Shown here piece after piece: positions 28,752 through 37,101 of a DNA stretch of 52,849 nucleotides. The number at the start of each line of letters is the position of its first letter. Within the stretch, counting starts at the first letter, position 1. The stretch is taken from contig JAHHHW010000104.1 of NCBI GenBank assembly GCA_019359115.1, positions 1 to 52,849 of the forward strand, read 5' to 3'. The notes beneath the pieces are model-generated. The model saw only the letters and a list, made by a program, of their open reading frames with translations. It ran no database searches and had not been told where the DNA came from. The DNA comes from Pelatocladus maniniholoensis HA4357-MV3 (GTDB lineage Bacteria; Cyanobacteriota; Cyanobacteriia; Cyanobacteriales; Nostocaceae). The position numbers and the translations under genes were made by a program.

Positions 28752-29657
28752 ATGCAAATTAATGACCTCCTGCTAAGTGAACCATCTATTGAGGCGGCAA
28801 TTGAGCAAAATCCGCCGATTGTTGCACCGGAAACTTTACTGGTAGATGTCATTGCTTTAATGAACCAATCACGCTCTAACAGTAAACTTTCTGTAGATTC
28901 ACCATCAATTGACTTCAGCAAATATCCAAGACACTCCAGCTGTGTTTTAGTGGTGCAGGCAAAAGAATTAATAGGGATTTTAACTGAAAGGGACATCGTT
29001 CGGTTAACAGCTGGTGGTATTAATTTTCAAGAAGTAACAATTGGTGAAGTGATGACAAAGCCGGTGATTACCTTATCACAGGCTGAGTTTAGTGATATTT
29101 TCGGAGCGTTATTTCTATTTCGACGCTATCGAATTCGTCACTTGCCAATTTTAGGTACTAATAGAGAAATCATTGGTGTCGTCTCACCTAAGAGTATTCG
29201 TAGTGTTTTAACACCCGCTCATCTACTGAAAGTCATACGTGTGGCTGATGTCATGAATACTCAAGTTATCCGTACCCCGAAAATTGTGTCAGTGCTGACT
29301 TTAGCTCAAATCATGGCTGAGTATCGAGTCAGTTGTGTAGTAATTAGCGAAGAAGAACCACAACCAGATTTAGGATGCTTTATTCACAAACCCTTGGGGA
29401 TTGTCACTGAGCGAGATATTGTCAAATTTCAAGCAATGCAATTAAATTTGGCTGCATTACAGGCGGAAACTGTGATGAGTACACCGCTATTTTTACTTAA
29501 TCCAGAAGATTCTTTGTGGACTGCTCATCAAGAGATGCAAAGGCGACGGGTACGAAGATTAGTAATATCTTGGGATGGTGGTAGAGGATTGGGACTGGTG
29601 ACTCAAAGTAGTTTACTGCGAATTGCTCGATCCCATCCGAATGCATGGAATTGTTAA
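28752..29657 (+). CDS. Four-CBS-domain protein, probably truncated by a frameshift
   Basis: 301 aa, ATG at 28752. Two CBS pairs are visible: residues about 8-90 (ending LIGILTERDIVRLTA), 95-150 (VMTKPVITLS..IRHLPILG..IIGVVSPKSI), 165-235 (VMNTQVIRTP..LGIVTERDIVKF) and 240-295 (VMSTPLFLLNPEDSL..VRRLVI..GLGLVTQSSLLR). CBS pairs bind adenine nucleotides. In cyanobacteria this N-terminal block usually continues with LDPxxMY... into a PAS/histidine kinase. Here the frame ends in ARSHPNAWNC, while the next frame from 29626 reads LDPIRMHGIVKISQRTVDN, pointing to an indel near 29620 and loss of the kinase half. Confidence 0.85.
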   Translation: MQINDLLLSEPSIEAAIEQNPPIVAPETLLVDVIALMNQSRSNSKLSVDSPSIDFSKYPRHSSCVLVVQAKELIGILTERDIVRLTAGGINFQEVTIGEVMTKPVITLSQAEFSDIFGALFLFRRYRIRHLPILGTNREIIGVVSPKSIRSVLTPAHLLKVIRVADVMNTQVIRTPKIVSVLTLAQIMAEYRVSCVVISEEEPQPDLGCFIHKPLGIVTERDIVKFQAMQLNLAALQAETVMSTPLFLLNPEDSLWTAHQEMQRRRVRRLVISWDGGRGLGLVTQSSLLRIARSHPNAWNC

Positions 29658-29696
29658 GATATCGCAAAGGACGGTTGATAACTAACAAGATACTTC

Positions 29697-31178
29697 TCAG
29701 TAACCAGAAGGGTGTTGGAAATCACCAACCACTTTGTTTATTTCTTGAGCGATCGCCAGCAGTTCCATTTCTCGCCAGCGCTTTCCGACAATTTGCATTC
29801 CAATTGGTAGACCATTTTGAGTTTGTCCAATTGGAATGACTACAACCGGATGACCTGTAAGATTGAAGGGTACAAGGTAAGCACCAGATGCCATCTGATA
29901 TGGGACTTTTCGACCTTCGATGTCAACTGCTTCTCCTTTCGCGCGATGGGTAAAAGCAGGTGTCATTGCTACAGGACAGAGCCATACATCCCATGATTCA
30001 AGTTCTTTGTCCATTTGAGCAATGAAGCGATCGCGTTCTGTCAATGCTGCAAAATAACCTTTTAACGTCGGGTTCAAGAATAGTGGTAAGGCAATCTTAG
30101 GAACATGACTAATTCTTCGTAAAGCAGGGTCGCCCTGGGTTGCTTCACGCCATAAAAACAGCATTTGTTTTTGTACATTTGCAAAGTTAATAGGTTGAGA
30201 GTACAGCAAATTGTAAGTACCAACTTTGTAGTAAATTTCCCAAGCTGTAACAAAATCAAATTTTGGATACCAAAATTCAACTTTAGTTCCAATGTCTATC
30301 AACCGCCTTGCAACTGTCTGCATAGCAGATTTGATTTCCGAAGCAACTGGATACAAAGGCAATTCATCAATCCAAGCAATGCGTAAATTTTGCAGGTTTT
30401 GCTCAATATAATTATCTAGCGGCACAGGTGGAATATCTGGTTGGCGTGGATCTGAACCTGCTATTAGTCGCAGACCAAGGCGCAAATCTTCTATAGAGCC
30501 AGCAATTACTCCAACTGTAAACATTTGGCGAATACAGCGTGGCATTTTCAGTACATCAGGAATATCGCCCACATGGCCCGTAGTTGGAACACGGCGATCA
30601 GTTGGTTTCAGTCCAAACACACCACAAAAGTGAGCAGGCTGACGAATAGAACCGCCATTATCAGAACAAATGTCCAACGGTGAAAAACCTGCTGCAATTG
30701 CCGTCGCACTGCCACTGGAAGTCCCACCTGGTGTATACTCTGGGTTCCAAGGATTATTAACACGAGGAAAGATTGCTTGGTAATCTCCACTAGGATCTGC
30801 TGTTGCCGTTGTTTTTCCTAAAATTATCGCCCCAGCTGCACGAACACGAGCAACTGCGGTGGCATCATGTAGAGAAATATAATGTGGAAATGGCTGATAG
30901 TCTGCAATTGTGGATAGTCCAGCCGTTTCCAAGTAGTCTTTGATAGTTACAGGAACGCCATGTAAAAGTCCCCAATTTTCTCCTTTTGCGATCGCTGCAT
31001 CCGCTTTTTTTGCTTGTTCTCTTGCTCGTTCAGCATTGAGAATACAGATGGCATTCAAAGCAGCGTTATAGCAATCAATCTGAGCAAGATAAGCATCCAC
31101 TACTTCTAGGGATGAAACAACGCGATCGCGAATCATTTGAGCAAGCTGATAGGCAGGCGTGAAGACTAGATCGCTCAT
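29697..31178 (-). CDS. Amidase (amidase-signature family)
   Basis: 493 aa, ATG at 31178. Hydrolyses an amide bond; substrate unknown. The Ser-cisSer-Lys triad is supported by VPVTIKD (Lys80), GGTSSGSA (151-158) and DNGGSIRQPA (nucleophile about Ser177). The canonical GGSSGGSA is slightly altered to GGTSSGSA, but the serines remain. C-terminal PFNLTGHPVVVIPIGQ and GLPIGMQIVGKRW are typical. Lacks GatA-specific context, so a stand-alone amidase rather than the tRNA amidotransferase. Divergent from a TetR-type regulator 91 bp away, which probably controls it. Confidence 0.92.
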   Translation of the reverse strand: MSDLVFTPAYQLAQMIRDRVVSSLEVVDAYLAQIDCYNAALNAICILNAERAREQAKKADAAIAKGENWGLLHGVPVTIKDYLETAGLSTIADYQPFPHYISLHDATAVARVRAAGAIILGKTTATADPSGDYQAIFPRVNNPWNPEYTPGGTSSGSATAIAAGFSPLDICSDNGGSIRQPAHFCGVFGLKPTDRRVPTTGHVGDIPDVLKMPRCIRQMFTVGVIAGSIEDLRLGLRLIAGSDPRQPDIPPVPLDNYIEQNLQNLRIAWIDELPLYPVASEIKSAMQTVARRLIDIGTKVEFWYPKFDFVTAWEIYYKVGTYNLLYSQPINFANVQKQMLFLWREATQGDPALRRISHVPKIALPLFLNPTLKGYFAALTERDRFIAQMDKELESWDVWLCPVAMTPAFTHRAKGEAVDIEGRKVPYQMASGAYLVPFNLTGHPVVVIPIGQTQNGLPIGMQIVGKRWREMELLAIAQEINKVVGDFQHPSGY

Positions 31179-31236
31179 ATAAATTTTGGATTTTGGATTG
31201 ATTGTGTCGCCACAATAAAATTAATTATATTCACTT

Positions 31237-31257
31237 TTAGTTAATTGTATTAACTAA
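31237..31257. promoter_or_regulatory. Perfect palindrome, candidate TetR-type operator
   Basis: TTAGTTAA (31237-31244), five bases TTGTA, TTAACTAA (31250-31257): perfect 8-bp arms centred in the 91-bp gap between the divergent amidase and TetR-family genes, 13 bp before the regulator's ATG. Size and position fit an autoregulatory operator. Confidence 0.6.
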
Positions 31258-31269
31258 TTTAATTTTTCT

Positions 31270-31857
31270 ATGGGTCGCCCTACAAAAGAAAACTCTCTAA
31301 CCCGTAAAGATGTGATTGAAGCTGCGATCGCTTGTCTTGATCAAGAAGGAGAATCAGCCCTTGGTGTAAATCGGATTGCGCGGGAATTGGGCATCAAGCC
31401 ACCCGCAATCTATAAGCATGTTGATGGTAATACAGGCTTGCGAAAAGCTGTAGTGATTGCCATTTGGCAGAGATTTTTTACCTATTACAAGCAACAAACC
31501 GCCGGATTGAGTGAACCTCGCACACTTCTGCAAGCAGGTGGACATGCAACTCGTAATTTTGCGCGATCGCATCCAGCGCTGTACAGGATAATGATGCAAG
31601 TGCAACTACAACCTACTGATGCAGAAGCAGCACCAATTATTCAAGAAGCGCTGGGTTTTTTCAGAATCGGTTTAGAATCCTACAACCTCACTGAGAATCA
31701 ATTAATTGATGTTATGCGAATAGTGAATGCAGCAGTTTCCGGTTTTATTGCTGTCGAACAAGCAGGATTGCTCACACTCAACCGTTCCACTGATGCGAGT
31801 TTTGAAGTGATGCTTGATGCTCTATTTGTTGCGATCGAACACATCAGAGCAAGTTAA
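31270..31857 (+). CDS. TetR/AcrR family transcriptional regulator
   Basis: 195 aa, ATG at 31270. N-terminal TetR helix-turn-helix: DVIEAAIACLDQEGESALGVNRIARELGIKPPAIYKHVDGNTGLRKAV (residues about 14-62). The C-terminal ligand domain begins ATRNFARSHPALYRIMMQVQL and resembles the WHG-type TetR C-terminal domain. Divergent from the amidase gene with a perfect palindrome between them, so it likely represses the amidase and itself. Effector unknown. Confidence 0.92.
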   Translation: MGRPTKENSLTRKDVIEAAIACLDQEGESALGVNRIARELGIKPPAIYKHVDGNTGLRKAVVIAIWQRFFTYYKQQTAGLSEPRTLLQAGGHATRNFARSHPALYRIMMQVQLQPTDAEAAPIIQEALGFFRIGLESYNLTENQLIDVMRIVNAAVSGFIAVEQAGLLTLNRSTDASFEVMLDALFVAIEHIRAS

Positions 31858-31874
31858 CCTAGTAATTTTTGCTA

Positions 31875-32327
31875 CTAGTTATCATACATAAACGAAGGAC
31901 GACTCTCGCTGTCCTCAACAGGCCAATCATCGTTTTCACCGCCGATATAAACTTCATCAATGGTGACGTATTCTACACCGAGTTGTTGAAGAGCATTGAT
32001 GAGAATATCTAAAGCGATCGCATCTGAAGTTCCCAAATCAAACCAGCAACGTCCCCATTGACCCTGATACTCAAAGTCTCCCTTGTTGTGCATCAGTGCT
32101 AACAAACTTCTATCATACGCATCAGCGTCATAATTCATATAGCCCAGATCTAACCCTGTTTCCTGTACCTGGAGATTTTCAGCATTATATGCACCCAACT
32201 TACCCATGTAAAACCAGGAATCAAAAAGTTCTTCTACATATTCCTTTTCACGTTGTGAAGGTACAGTACTGAACTTCAGCCAAATCCATATATCAAAAGG
32301 GTCAAATTCACGAAACTGTATTTTCAT
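31875..32327 (-). CDS. DUF3531 family protein
   Basis: 150 aa, ATG at 32327. Strong match to the DUF3531 pattern known from cyanobacteria and plastid-bearing plants: MKIQFREFDPFDIWIWLKF, VEELFDSWFYMGKLGAYNAENLQVQE, NYDADAYDRSLLALMHNKGDFEYQGQWGRCWFDLGT and ALDILINALQQLGVEYVTIDEVYIGG. Soluble and acidic, no signal peptide. Function unknown; the distribution suggests a link to photosynthetic cells. Convergent with the TetR gene, 17 bp apart. Confidence 0.88.
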   Translation of the reverse strand: MKIQFREFDPFDIWIWLKFSTVPSQREKEYVEELFDSWFYMGKLGAYNAENLQVQETGLDLGYMNYDADAYDRSLLALMHNKGDFEYQGQWGRCWFDLGTSDAIALDILINALQQLGVEYVTIDEVYIGGENDDWPVEDSESRPSFMYDN

Positions 32328-32510
32328 TACTTAAACTTGCTTAACAGAACCTTACTCAAAACTACCAAACTAAATTATAGGTGATTGGTAAAGTTCTTTT
32401 TTATCTACTGCGCGATTATCCATCCACTAACGCAGGGGACGTTAAATAAGCTAAGGCGCATATAAATATCTGTCAATTAGTTCTTGATGGACTACTAGGA
32501 AAGAGAAAAG

Positions 32511-32567
32511 TTCGTAGTAAGGACTTTAGTCCTTAAATATCTAAGCGCTAAAGCGCTTACTACAAAC
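32511..32567. repeat. Dispersed palindromic repeat, copy B
   Basis: TTCGTAGTAAGGACTTTAGT then CCTTAAATATCTAAGCGCTAA and AGCGCTTACTACAAAC. Contains AAGGACT/AGTCCTT and AGCGCT palindromes and shares termini (CGTAGT...ACTACAAAC) with copy A at 26030-26081. Confidence 0.6.
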
Positions 32568-32591
32568 CATCAAAATTCACAGCACAATCTA

Positions 32592-33530
32592 CTACCTTTG
32601 AGCGCGAGCAATATCCTTTGCAGTTTTGCGGCGTTCGCGTTCAATTTGTTTTACCAAACTTGCTGGTAGTTGAGATTTTTTCGCCAGTGCTTGATCAAAA
32701 TAGCTGACCGCCTCCTGTAAAAGTTGTTGATTTTTCTGTTTTCCAGCCATTCCTCGCAAAATTTGGGCTTTGAGGTAATACACTTCTGGATTATTTGATG
32801 TCCCCTTTAAAGCACGATTGGCATATTCCAGCGCTTGATTATACTGCTTTAAGTCTCGATATCCATAGGCAATACCCCGATCTGCCAAGTACTCAGGCCC
32901 AGCACTTTTGTCTAAGCGTTCAATTGCCTGTTGAGGATTAGCAAAGGGTAAATTTACAGCCAGCATCAAATCCATGTAGCCTTTGAGTAAATTTAGCTCT
33001 GGATCGTTGGCAGAAATTGCCTCTGCTTTATCTAAATATTTATAAACTTCCTGCAACTTGCTTAATGCTTGTGCCGCACCGTTGACTGTGCCTTGACGAC
33101 GAACCTGTGCTGCTCCTTCTAAAAAATGACCGACAGCACTGTAAATGTTACCACGCAAGGGGTCACTAGCAATTAATTTTTGCCCAATTTCAAGAGTTTT
33201 TTGGCTATAGGTATCAAGCGCAGCCCAATCTTGATTTGTATATGCTAGAGATGCCCTCATTGCATAGGCTAAAGGTTCATTTGGTTCGCTGGATAATGCC
33301 TGTTGCAGGTAATTTTCTGCTGCTTTGTAGTCACCCTGTTGAAAAATAGCTTTGAAAGCTGCTTCAGTTTTATCACCTATATTACGTGCTTCTTTTGTCC
33401 GAAAAGGATCAGCAGCAATAGAAGGATTAACCCATGTATTAAGAACTAAAGTCGTTGCCAGACCGACTTGAATGAAGGTTTCAAGCCTACCAGATAAAAT
33501 TGCTTGCACAGATGGAAACCATTTACTCAT
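32592..33530 (-). CDS. Exported TPR-repeat protein
   Basis: 312 aa, ATG at 33530. A hydrophobic N-terminus (TFIQVGLATTLVLNTWVNPSIAA-DP) looks like a signal peptide cleaved near residue 40. TPR motifs: AAFKAIFQQGDYKAAENYLQQALSSEPNEPLAYAMRA (about 57-93), a following pair, then a C-terminal set GIAYGYRDLKQYNQALEYANRALK and EVYYLKAQILRGMAG..LLQEAVSYFDQALAK. Probable periplasmic or thylakoid-lumen scaffold; partner unknown. Conserved in cyanobacteria as far as I recall. Single gene on its strand. Confidence 0.85.
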   Translation of the reverse strand: MSKWFPSVQAILSGRLETFIQVGLATTLVLNTWVNPSIAADPFRTKEARNIGDKTEAAFKAIFQQGDYKAAENYLQQALSSEPNEPLAYAMRASLAYTNQDWAALDTYSQKTLEIGQKLIASDPLRGNIYSAVGHFLEGAAQVRRQGTVNGAAQALSKLQEVYKYLDKAEAISANDPELNLLKGYMDLMLAVNLPFANPQQAIERLDKSAGPEYLADRGIAYGYRDLKQYNQALEYANRALKGTSNNPEVYYLKAQILRGMAGKQKNQQLLQEAVSYFDQALAKKSQLPASLVKQIERERRKTAKDIARAQR

Positions 33531-33901
33531 TGTTGTGTTTCCTTCAGAATTATTACTGTTAAGGTTGTTGTATATGTTACTTAAAGCTCAAAAAAATTAA
33601 CAAAATAATTTTGAGTATTTCAGGTAAATCCTGGTATACAGTTTGACTGTGGTGATGTTAACGGGTTCCCATATTTTGTTTTAGCTGTTGTTCCAAAATA
33701 AGTTTGCCACAATAAAAACAGTTGTGAGTGAAGTTTGCTTGGCTGTTGCTTTTAAAATTTAAAGAAAAGCCGAATATCCTATAGCCGCTAAATATTTACC
33801 ATGTAAACATGGCAAATGTCCTGTGAACTTTTTCAGGACTTGGCATATGCTCAGTGTGTATTTAATAAATAAGTCCTAACTTTCTTTGGTATTCTTAACA
33901 A
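33531..33901. other. Intergenic region between the divergent TPR and EcfA-like genes
   Basis: 371 bp, no gene. Contains a perfect 14-bp palindrome CCATGTAAACATGG (33799-33812) and a GTCCTG/CAGGAC stem (33818-33823 with 33834-33839) just before a possible promoter for the ATPase gene: TTGGCA (33840-33845), 17 bp, TAATAA (33863-33868). These are candidates by eye only. Confidence 0.35.
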
Positions 33902-34576
33902 ATGCTCTATCTCAGAAACGTAGTTTACCACCCCACAGCTTGTCCGACAGCAATTCTCAAATCAATTCATCTAGACTTGGCATCCCAACAGTTGGGTTTG
34001 ATTATTGGGCCAAGTGGTTCTGGAAAAAGTACGTTACTCGAAATTTTGTCCGGACTAGCTGAACCGACATCCGGTTCTGTGAGTTGGCACGAACAAACCC
34101 TGATTGCTGAAGAGTTACAGCAATTAGCAGGTTTAGTATTCCAGTTTCCCGAACGGCATTTTTGTGGTGGTACGATTTTAGAAGAATTACGCTTAGGACA
34201 TCCAGAGTTAGGAACACAAAGAGTTAAAGAAGCTTTGCAAGAAGTCGGTTTAGAGCATTTATCCTTGGCGACATCACCCCAGGCTTTGAGTGGAGGCCAG
34301 CAGCGACGTTTAGCCCTCGCTGTCCAATTAATTCGTCAACCACGCTTATTATTACTCGATGAACCCACCGCCGGCTTAGATTGGTCAATGCGTCAGCAAT
34401 TAGTCAATTTATTAGCAAAACTTAAAAAAGATTGGACATTGTTGGTAGTAACTCACGATGCTGGGGATATGTTAGCGATCGCTGACCGTTGCTGGAGTAT
34501 CAATCATGGCGAACTCGAAGCAATCGACCCTTTGACACTCACAAACAAAGTTGACGAACCCCTTTCCGTGGCGTGA
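33902..34576 (+). CDS. ABC transporter ATP-binding protein (EcfA/CbiO-like)
   Basis: 224 aa, ATG at 33902. Walker A GPSGSGKST (about 36-44), Q-loop region LAGLVFQFPERHFCGGTILEEL, signature LSGGQQRRLALA, Walker B LLLLDEPTAGLD, switch His VVTHD. The FQFPERHF Q-loop is characteristic of energy-coupling-factor (EcfA/CbiO) ATPases and their plastid relatives (ABCI-type NAP proteins). No membrane partner is encoded next to it, so substrate and partners must be elsewhere. Confidence 0.88.
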   Translation: MLYLRNVVYHPTACPTAILKSIHLDLASQQLGLIIGPSGSGKSTLLEILSGLAEPTSGSVSWHEQTLIAEELQQLAGLVFQFPERHFCGGTILEELRLGHPELGTQRVKEALQEVGLEHLSLATSPQALSGGQQRRLALAVQLIRQPRLLLLDEPTAGLDWSMRQQLVNLLAKLKKDWTLLVVTHDAGDMLAIADRCWSINHGELEAIDPLTLTNKVDEPLSVA

Positions 34577-34708
<132 letters not shown>

Positions 34709-35134
34709 TTGCCTGGTAGTCACTATTGCTTCTCCATGATCTGGTATCCAGGCTATCCATTCGTCTTGAAAAATTGGACACAGCAGCAGTGCTTCATCAA
34801 AGCTGTAGGGATTGGGAAGTTCCAAGAGTCTCACCCAGGTATTAGCTTGAAAATTTTGCTGTTACGCTATGCAAATGGGGTTAGCAAGTCAGAACTGGAA
34901 ACCAATGACGAGAAATTGTCTGCAATCCTCTACCAAATTACAATTATTGGTGAAGCCACCAAAAGGCTTTCTCAGTCGTTCCGTCAGCAACATCAAGAAA
35001 TTCCCTGGCGACAAATGGCAGGAATGCCAGATGTGATAGTCCATGAATACGATCAGCTTGATTTTGATCTGATATGGGATGTTGTTGAAAATAAATTGCC
35101 AGAACTTTTGAACTTGATTGATTCTTTACTGTAA
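34709..35134 (+). pseudogene. HepT-like (DUF86) toxin gene, decayed N-terminus
   Basis: The last ~85 codons (from about 34874) are clearly HepT/DUF86: ELETNDEKLSAILYQITIIGEATKRLS, IPWRQMAGMPDVIVHEYDQLDFDLIWDVVENKLPELLNLID. The preceding ~55 codons from a TTG at 34709 are not family-like and contain no plausible start. In HepT of MNT/HepT toxin-antitoxin pairs, the RNase motif is RX4-6H; here the Arg is Pro (GMPDVIVHEY). No nucleotidyltransferase (MNT) partner is seen upstream. Probably a non-functional remnant, although the C-terminal frame is intact. Confidence 0.65.
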
Positions 35135-35251
35135 AGGTGTTTGGCACCAAGCCATGACTGGGCAAACTATCCCAGTGGCTCAACTTTGGGAAGGTCTTGA
35201 AGATGGTTGATCAGCCTTTTATTCAACTTAAGCCTTGGGGGTAAAACTGAC

Positions 35252-35833
35252 ATGATTGCTCAACCTGAGACAAAGCACTACACCATTGATGAATATCTAG
35301 AACTCGAAATCACCTCAGAAACACGTAGCGAATATTGCAATGGAGAAATCATTCCCATGACGGGTGGAACCCCAGACCATAATGATATTGCCAGCAATCT
35401 TGTGGCTATCCTTAAAGCAGCATTGCGGGGAAATCCCTACCGTGTATTTATCCTGGATCAGCGACTTTGGATTCCCGATGCAAATCTATATACCTATCCC
35501 GATGTGATGGTTCTAGCCAAACCCTTAGAACTTCAAACTGGACGCAAAGATACCGTGGTTAATCCCTACTTTATCGCTGAAGTGTTGTCTAAGTCCACCC
35601 AAAACTATGACCGTGGAGAGAAATTTGTTGCCTATCGTACAATTCCCAACTTCCAAGAATATTTGCTGATCGATCAATACCGTATACACGTCGAGCATCA
35701 TGTTAAAACAGGCGCTCATCAGTGGTTATTTTCAGAATACGACGACCCAGCTGTTACTCTTTCTTTGAGTACCTTTGAGCTTCAAATTCAAATTGCAGAA
35801 CTTTACGAAAATATCGACTTTTCCAACGTTTGA
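35252..35833 (+). CDS. Uma2 family (DUF820) putative endonuclease, copy 1
   Basis: 193 aa from the ATG at 35252 (MIAQPETKHYTIDEYLELE); the frame is open upstream to 35207. PD-(D/E)XK nuclease-like fold widespread and highly multiplied in cyanobacteria. Motifs: E-rich start (EITSETRSEYCNGEIIPMTGG), TYPDVMV with the conserved Asp, and FIAEVLSKST..YDRGEKFVAYR, which supplies the Glu and Lys. Biological role unsettled. Closely resembles the gene at 36422, so they are recent paralogues flanking the DUF4258/DUF2283 pair. Confidence 0.9.
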   Translation: MIAQPETKHYTIDEYLELEITSETRSEYCNGEIIPMTGGTPDHNDIASNLVAILKAALRGNPYRVFILDQRLWIPDANLYTYPDVMVLAKPLELQTGRKDTVVNPYFIAEVLSKSTQNYDRGEKFVAYRTIPNFQEYLLIDQYRIHVEHHVKTGAHQWLFSEYDDPAVTLSLSTFELQIQIAELYENIDFSNV

Positions 35834-35835
35834 GT

Positions 35836-35925
35836 AGAAGGGCGATTGAGACTGATGAAGCGATCGCAATCACTTGGATAAATCAACAGCTTAAAGCATT
35901 AAATGAAGCTGAGGTGTTGAAATAA
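35836..35925 (+). other. Possible remnant peptide frame
   Basis: A short open stretch, RRAIETDEAIAITWINQQL.. and so on, ends at TAA 35923-35925. It reads like real protein (helical C-terminal tail) but has no credible start and no recognised family. It may be debris from an earlier gene in this accessory patch. Confidence 0.2.
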
Positions 35926-35967
35926 CAGATCAAAGAAATTCGCTTTAGCGATCATGCTCAATTAAAA

Positions 35968-36189
35968 ATGGAGGTTTTAGCGAGTCATGAAATAAGCATC
36001 GATCCGAACTTTGTAATAGAGACAGTGCGATCGCCAGACAAGCTGGAAATTGCTGAAGTGGATCAACTGATTGCACAAAAACGTTTAGACGAAAATTTAG
36101 TGCTTCGAGTCGTTTACCGAGAATTCAATGCTTTCCTTTTGATCGTCACCCTTTATCCTGGCAGGAAGTCTAGATATGAAAAAGATTAG
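35968..36189 (+). CDS. DUF4258 domain protein (toxin-like)
   Basis: 73 aa from the ATG at 35968. Family core: HEISIDPNFVIETVRSPDKLEI..LRVVYREFNAFLLIVTLYPGRKSRY. DUF4258 proteins are small, mostly RelE-fold-like and often paired with DUF2283 partners. The typical family N-terminus (EIRFSDHAQLKM) is encoded directly upstream in frame (35935-35970), but an in-frame TAA at 35923 and the lack of ATG/GTG/TTG in between leave no normal start, so either a non-canonical start is used or the gene is damaged. Overlaps the next gene by 14 nt. Confidence 0.78.
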   Translation: MEVLASHEISIDPNFVIETVRSPDKLEIAEVDQLIAQKRLDENLVLRVVYREFNAFLLIVTLYPGRKSRYEKD

Positions 36190-36370
36190 CTATAGCAAAG
36201 ATGTTGATGCTCTATTAATTGAAATTTCAAATGAGCCTATTGCTTATGCTGAAGACGAAGGACAAGTGATTTTGCATTATTCTCAAGATGCCAAGCTAGT
36301 TCTAGTTGAAATACTAGACTTTCGACGCTTTATGTCCAATGAAACTGTGACTGCATTGTTAGCCTCCTGA
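36176..36370 (+). CDS. DUF2283 domain protein (antitoxin-like partner)
   Basis: 64 aa, ATG at 36176, overlapping the DUF4258 gene by 14 nt, which implies coupled translation. Whole protein is one DUF2283 domain: MKKISYSKDVDALLIEISNEPIAYAEDEGQVILHYSQDAKLVLVEILDFRRF. The DUF4258-DUF2283 order is a recurrent small operon in cyanobacteria and is considered toxin-antitoxin-like, though I know of no direct demonstration for this pair. Confidence 0.88.
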   Translation: MKKISYSKDVDALLIEISNEPIAYAEDEGQVILHYSQDAKLVLVEILDFRRFMSNETVTALLAS

Positions 36371-36421
36371 GAAAATTGCAAAGATAGGAGTATAACGGGC
36401 GATTGTCTTACAGTGATTGAC

Positions 36422-37003
36422 ATGATTATACAGGCTGAAGCCAAGAAAATTTATACACCCGAAGAGTATCTCGATTTTGAGGTGAATTCAGATATTCGGC
36501 ATGAGTATATTAATGGACAAATTATCCCTATGACTGGCGGGACTCCCGAACATAATGAAATTGCTAGTATTCTTAATGCTGCTTTAAGAGTTAGTTTGAA
36601 AGGGAAACCGTACAGTATTTTTGTAGCAGATCAACGACTTTGGATTCCCGATCGCAAGCTTTATACTTACCCAGATGTTATGGTTGTCCCCCGCCCACTC
36701 GAACGACAACAGGGACGAACTGATACAATTACTAACCCGGTGATGATCGCCGAAGTGCTTTCAAAATCAACCAAAAGCTACGATAGGGATGAAAAATTTT
36801 CAGCGTATCGTACCATTCCCACATTTCAAGAATATTTATTGATTGATCAATATACTGTTCATGTTGAGCAATACTCCAAAACAGACTCCCACAAATGGAT
36901 CTTTACTGAATATGACGATCCAGAATCGTATATTTCACTCTCATCGATTCCCTTTGAAATTCGTTTAGCAGATATCTATGAAAATGTTGAATTTGAGACA
37001 TAG
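36422..37003 (+). CDS. Uma2 family (DUF820) putative endonuclease, copy 2
   Basis: 193 aa from the ATG at 36422 (MIIQAEAKKIYTPEEYLDFE); a GTG at 36413 is an alternative. Same length and same motif set as the gene at 35252: FEVNSDIRHEYINGQIIPMTGGTPEHNEIAS, RLWIPDRKLYTYPDVMVV, MIAEVLSKSTKSYDRDEKFSAYRTIPTFQEYLLIDQY. Putative PD-(D/E)XK nuclease. Tandem paralogue of copy 1, separated by the DUF4258/DUF2283 pair. Confidence 0.9.
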   Translation: MIIQAEAKKIYTPEEYLDFEVNSDIRHEYINGQIIPMTGGTPEHNEIASILNAALRVSLKGKPYSIFVADQRLWIPDRKLYTYPDVMVVPRPLERQQGRTDTITNPVMIAEVLSKSTKSYDRDEKFSAYRTIPTFQEYLLIDQYTVHVEQYSKTDSHKWIFTEYDDPESYISLSSIPFEIRLADIYENVEFET

Positions 37004-37101
37004 TGGAAATTGCTAAAACTTGAAATATGTTGCAACCTGGATGGGGCAGTGTATGCTGGGCTGTACACTGGCTACTAGATTGAGATTCGTGGGTTTAAAT
37101 A

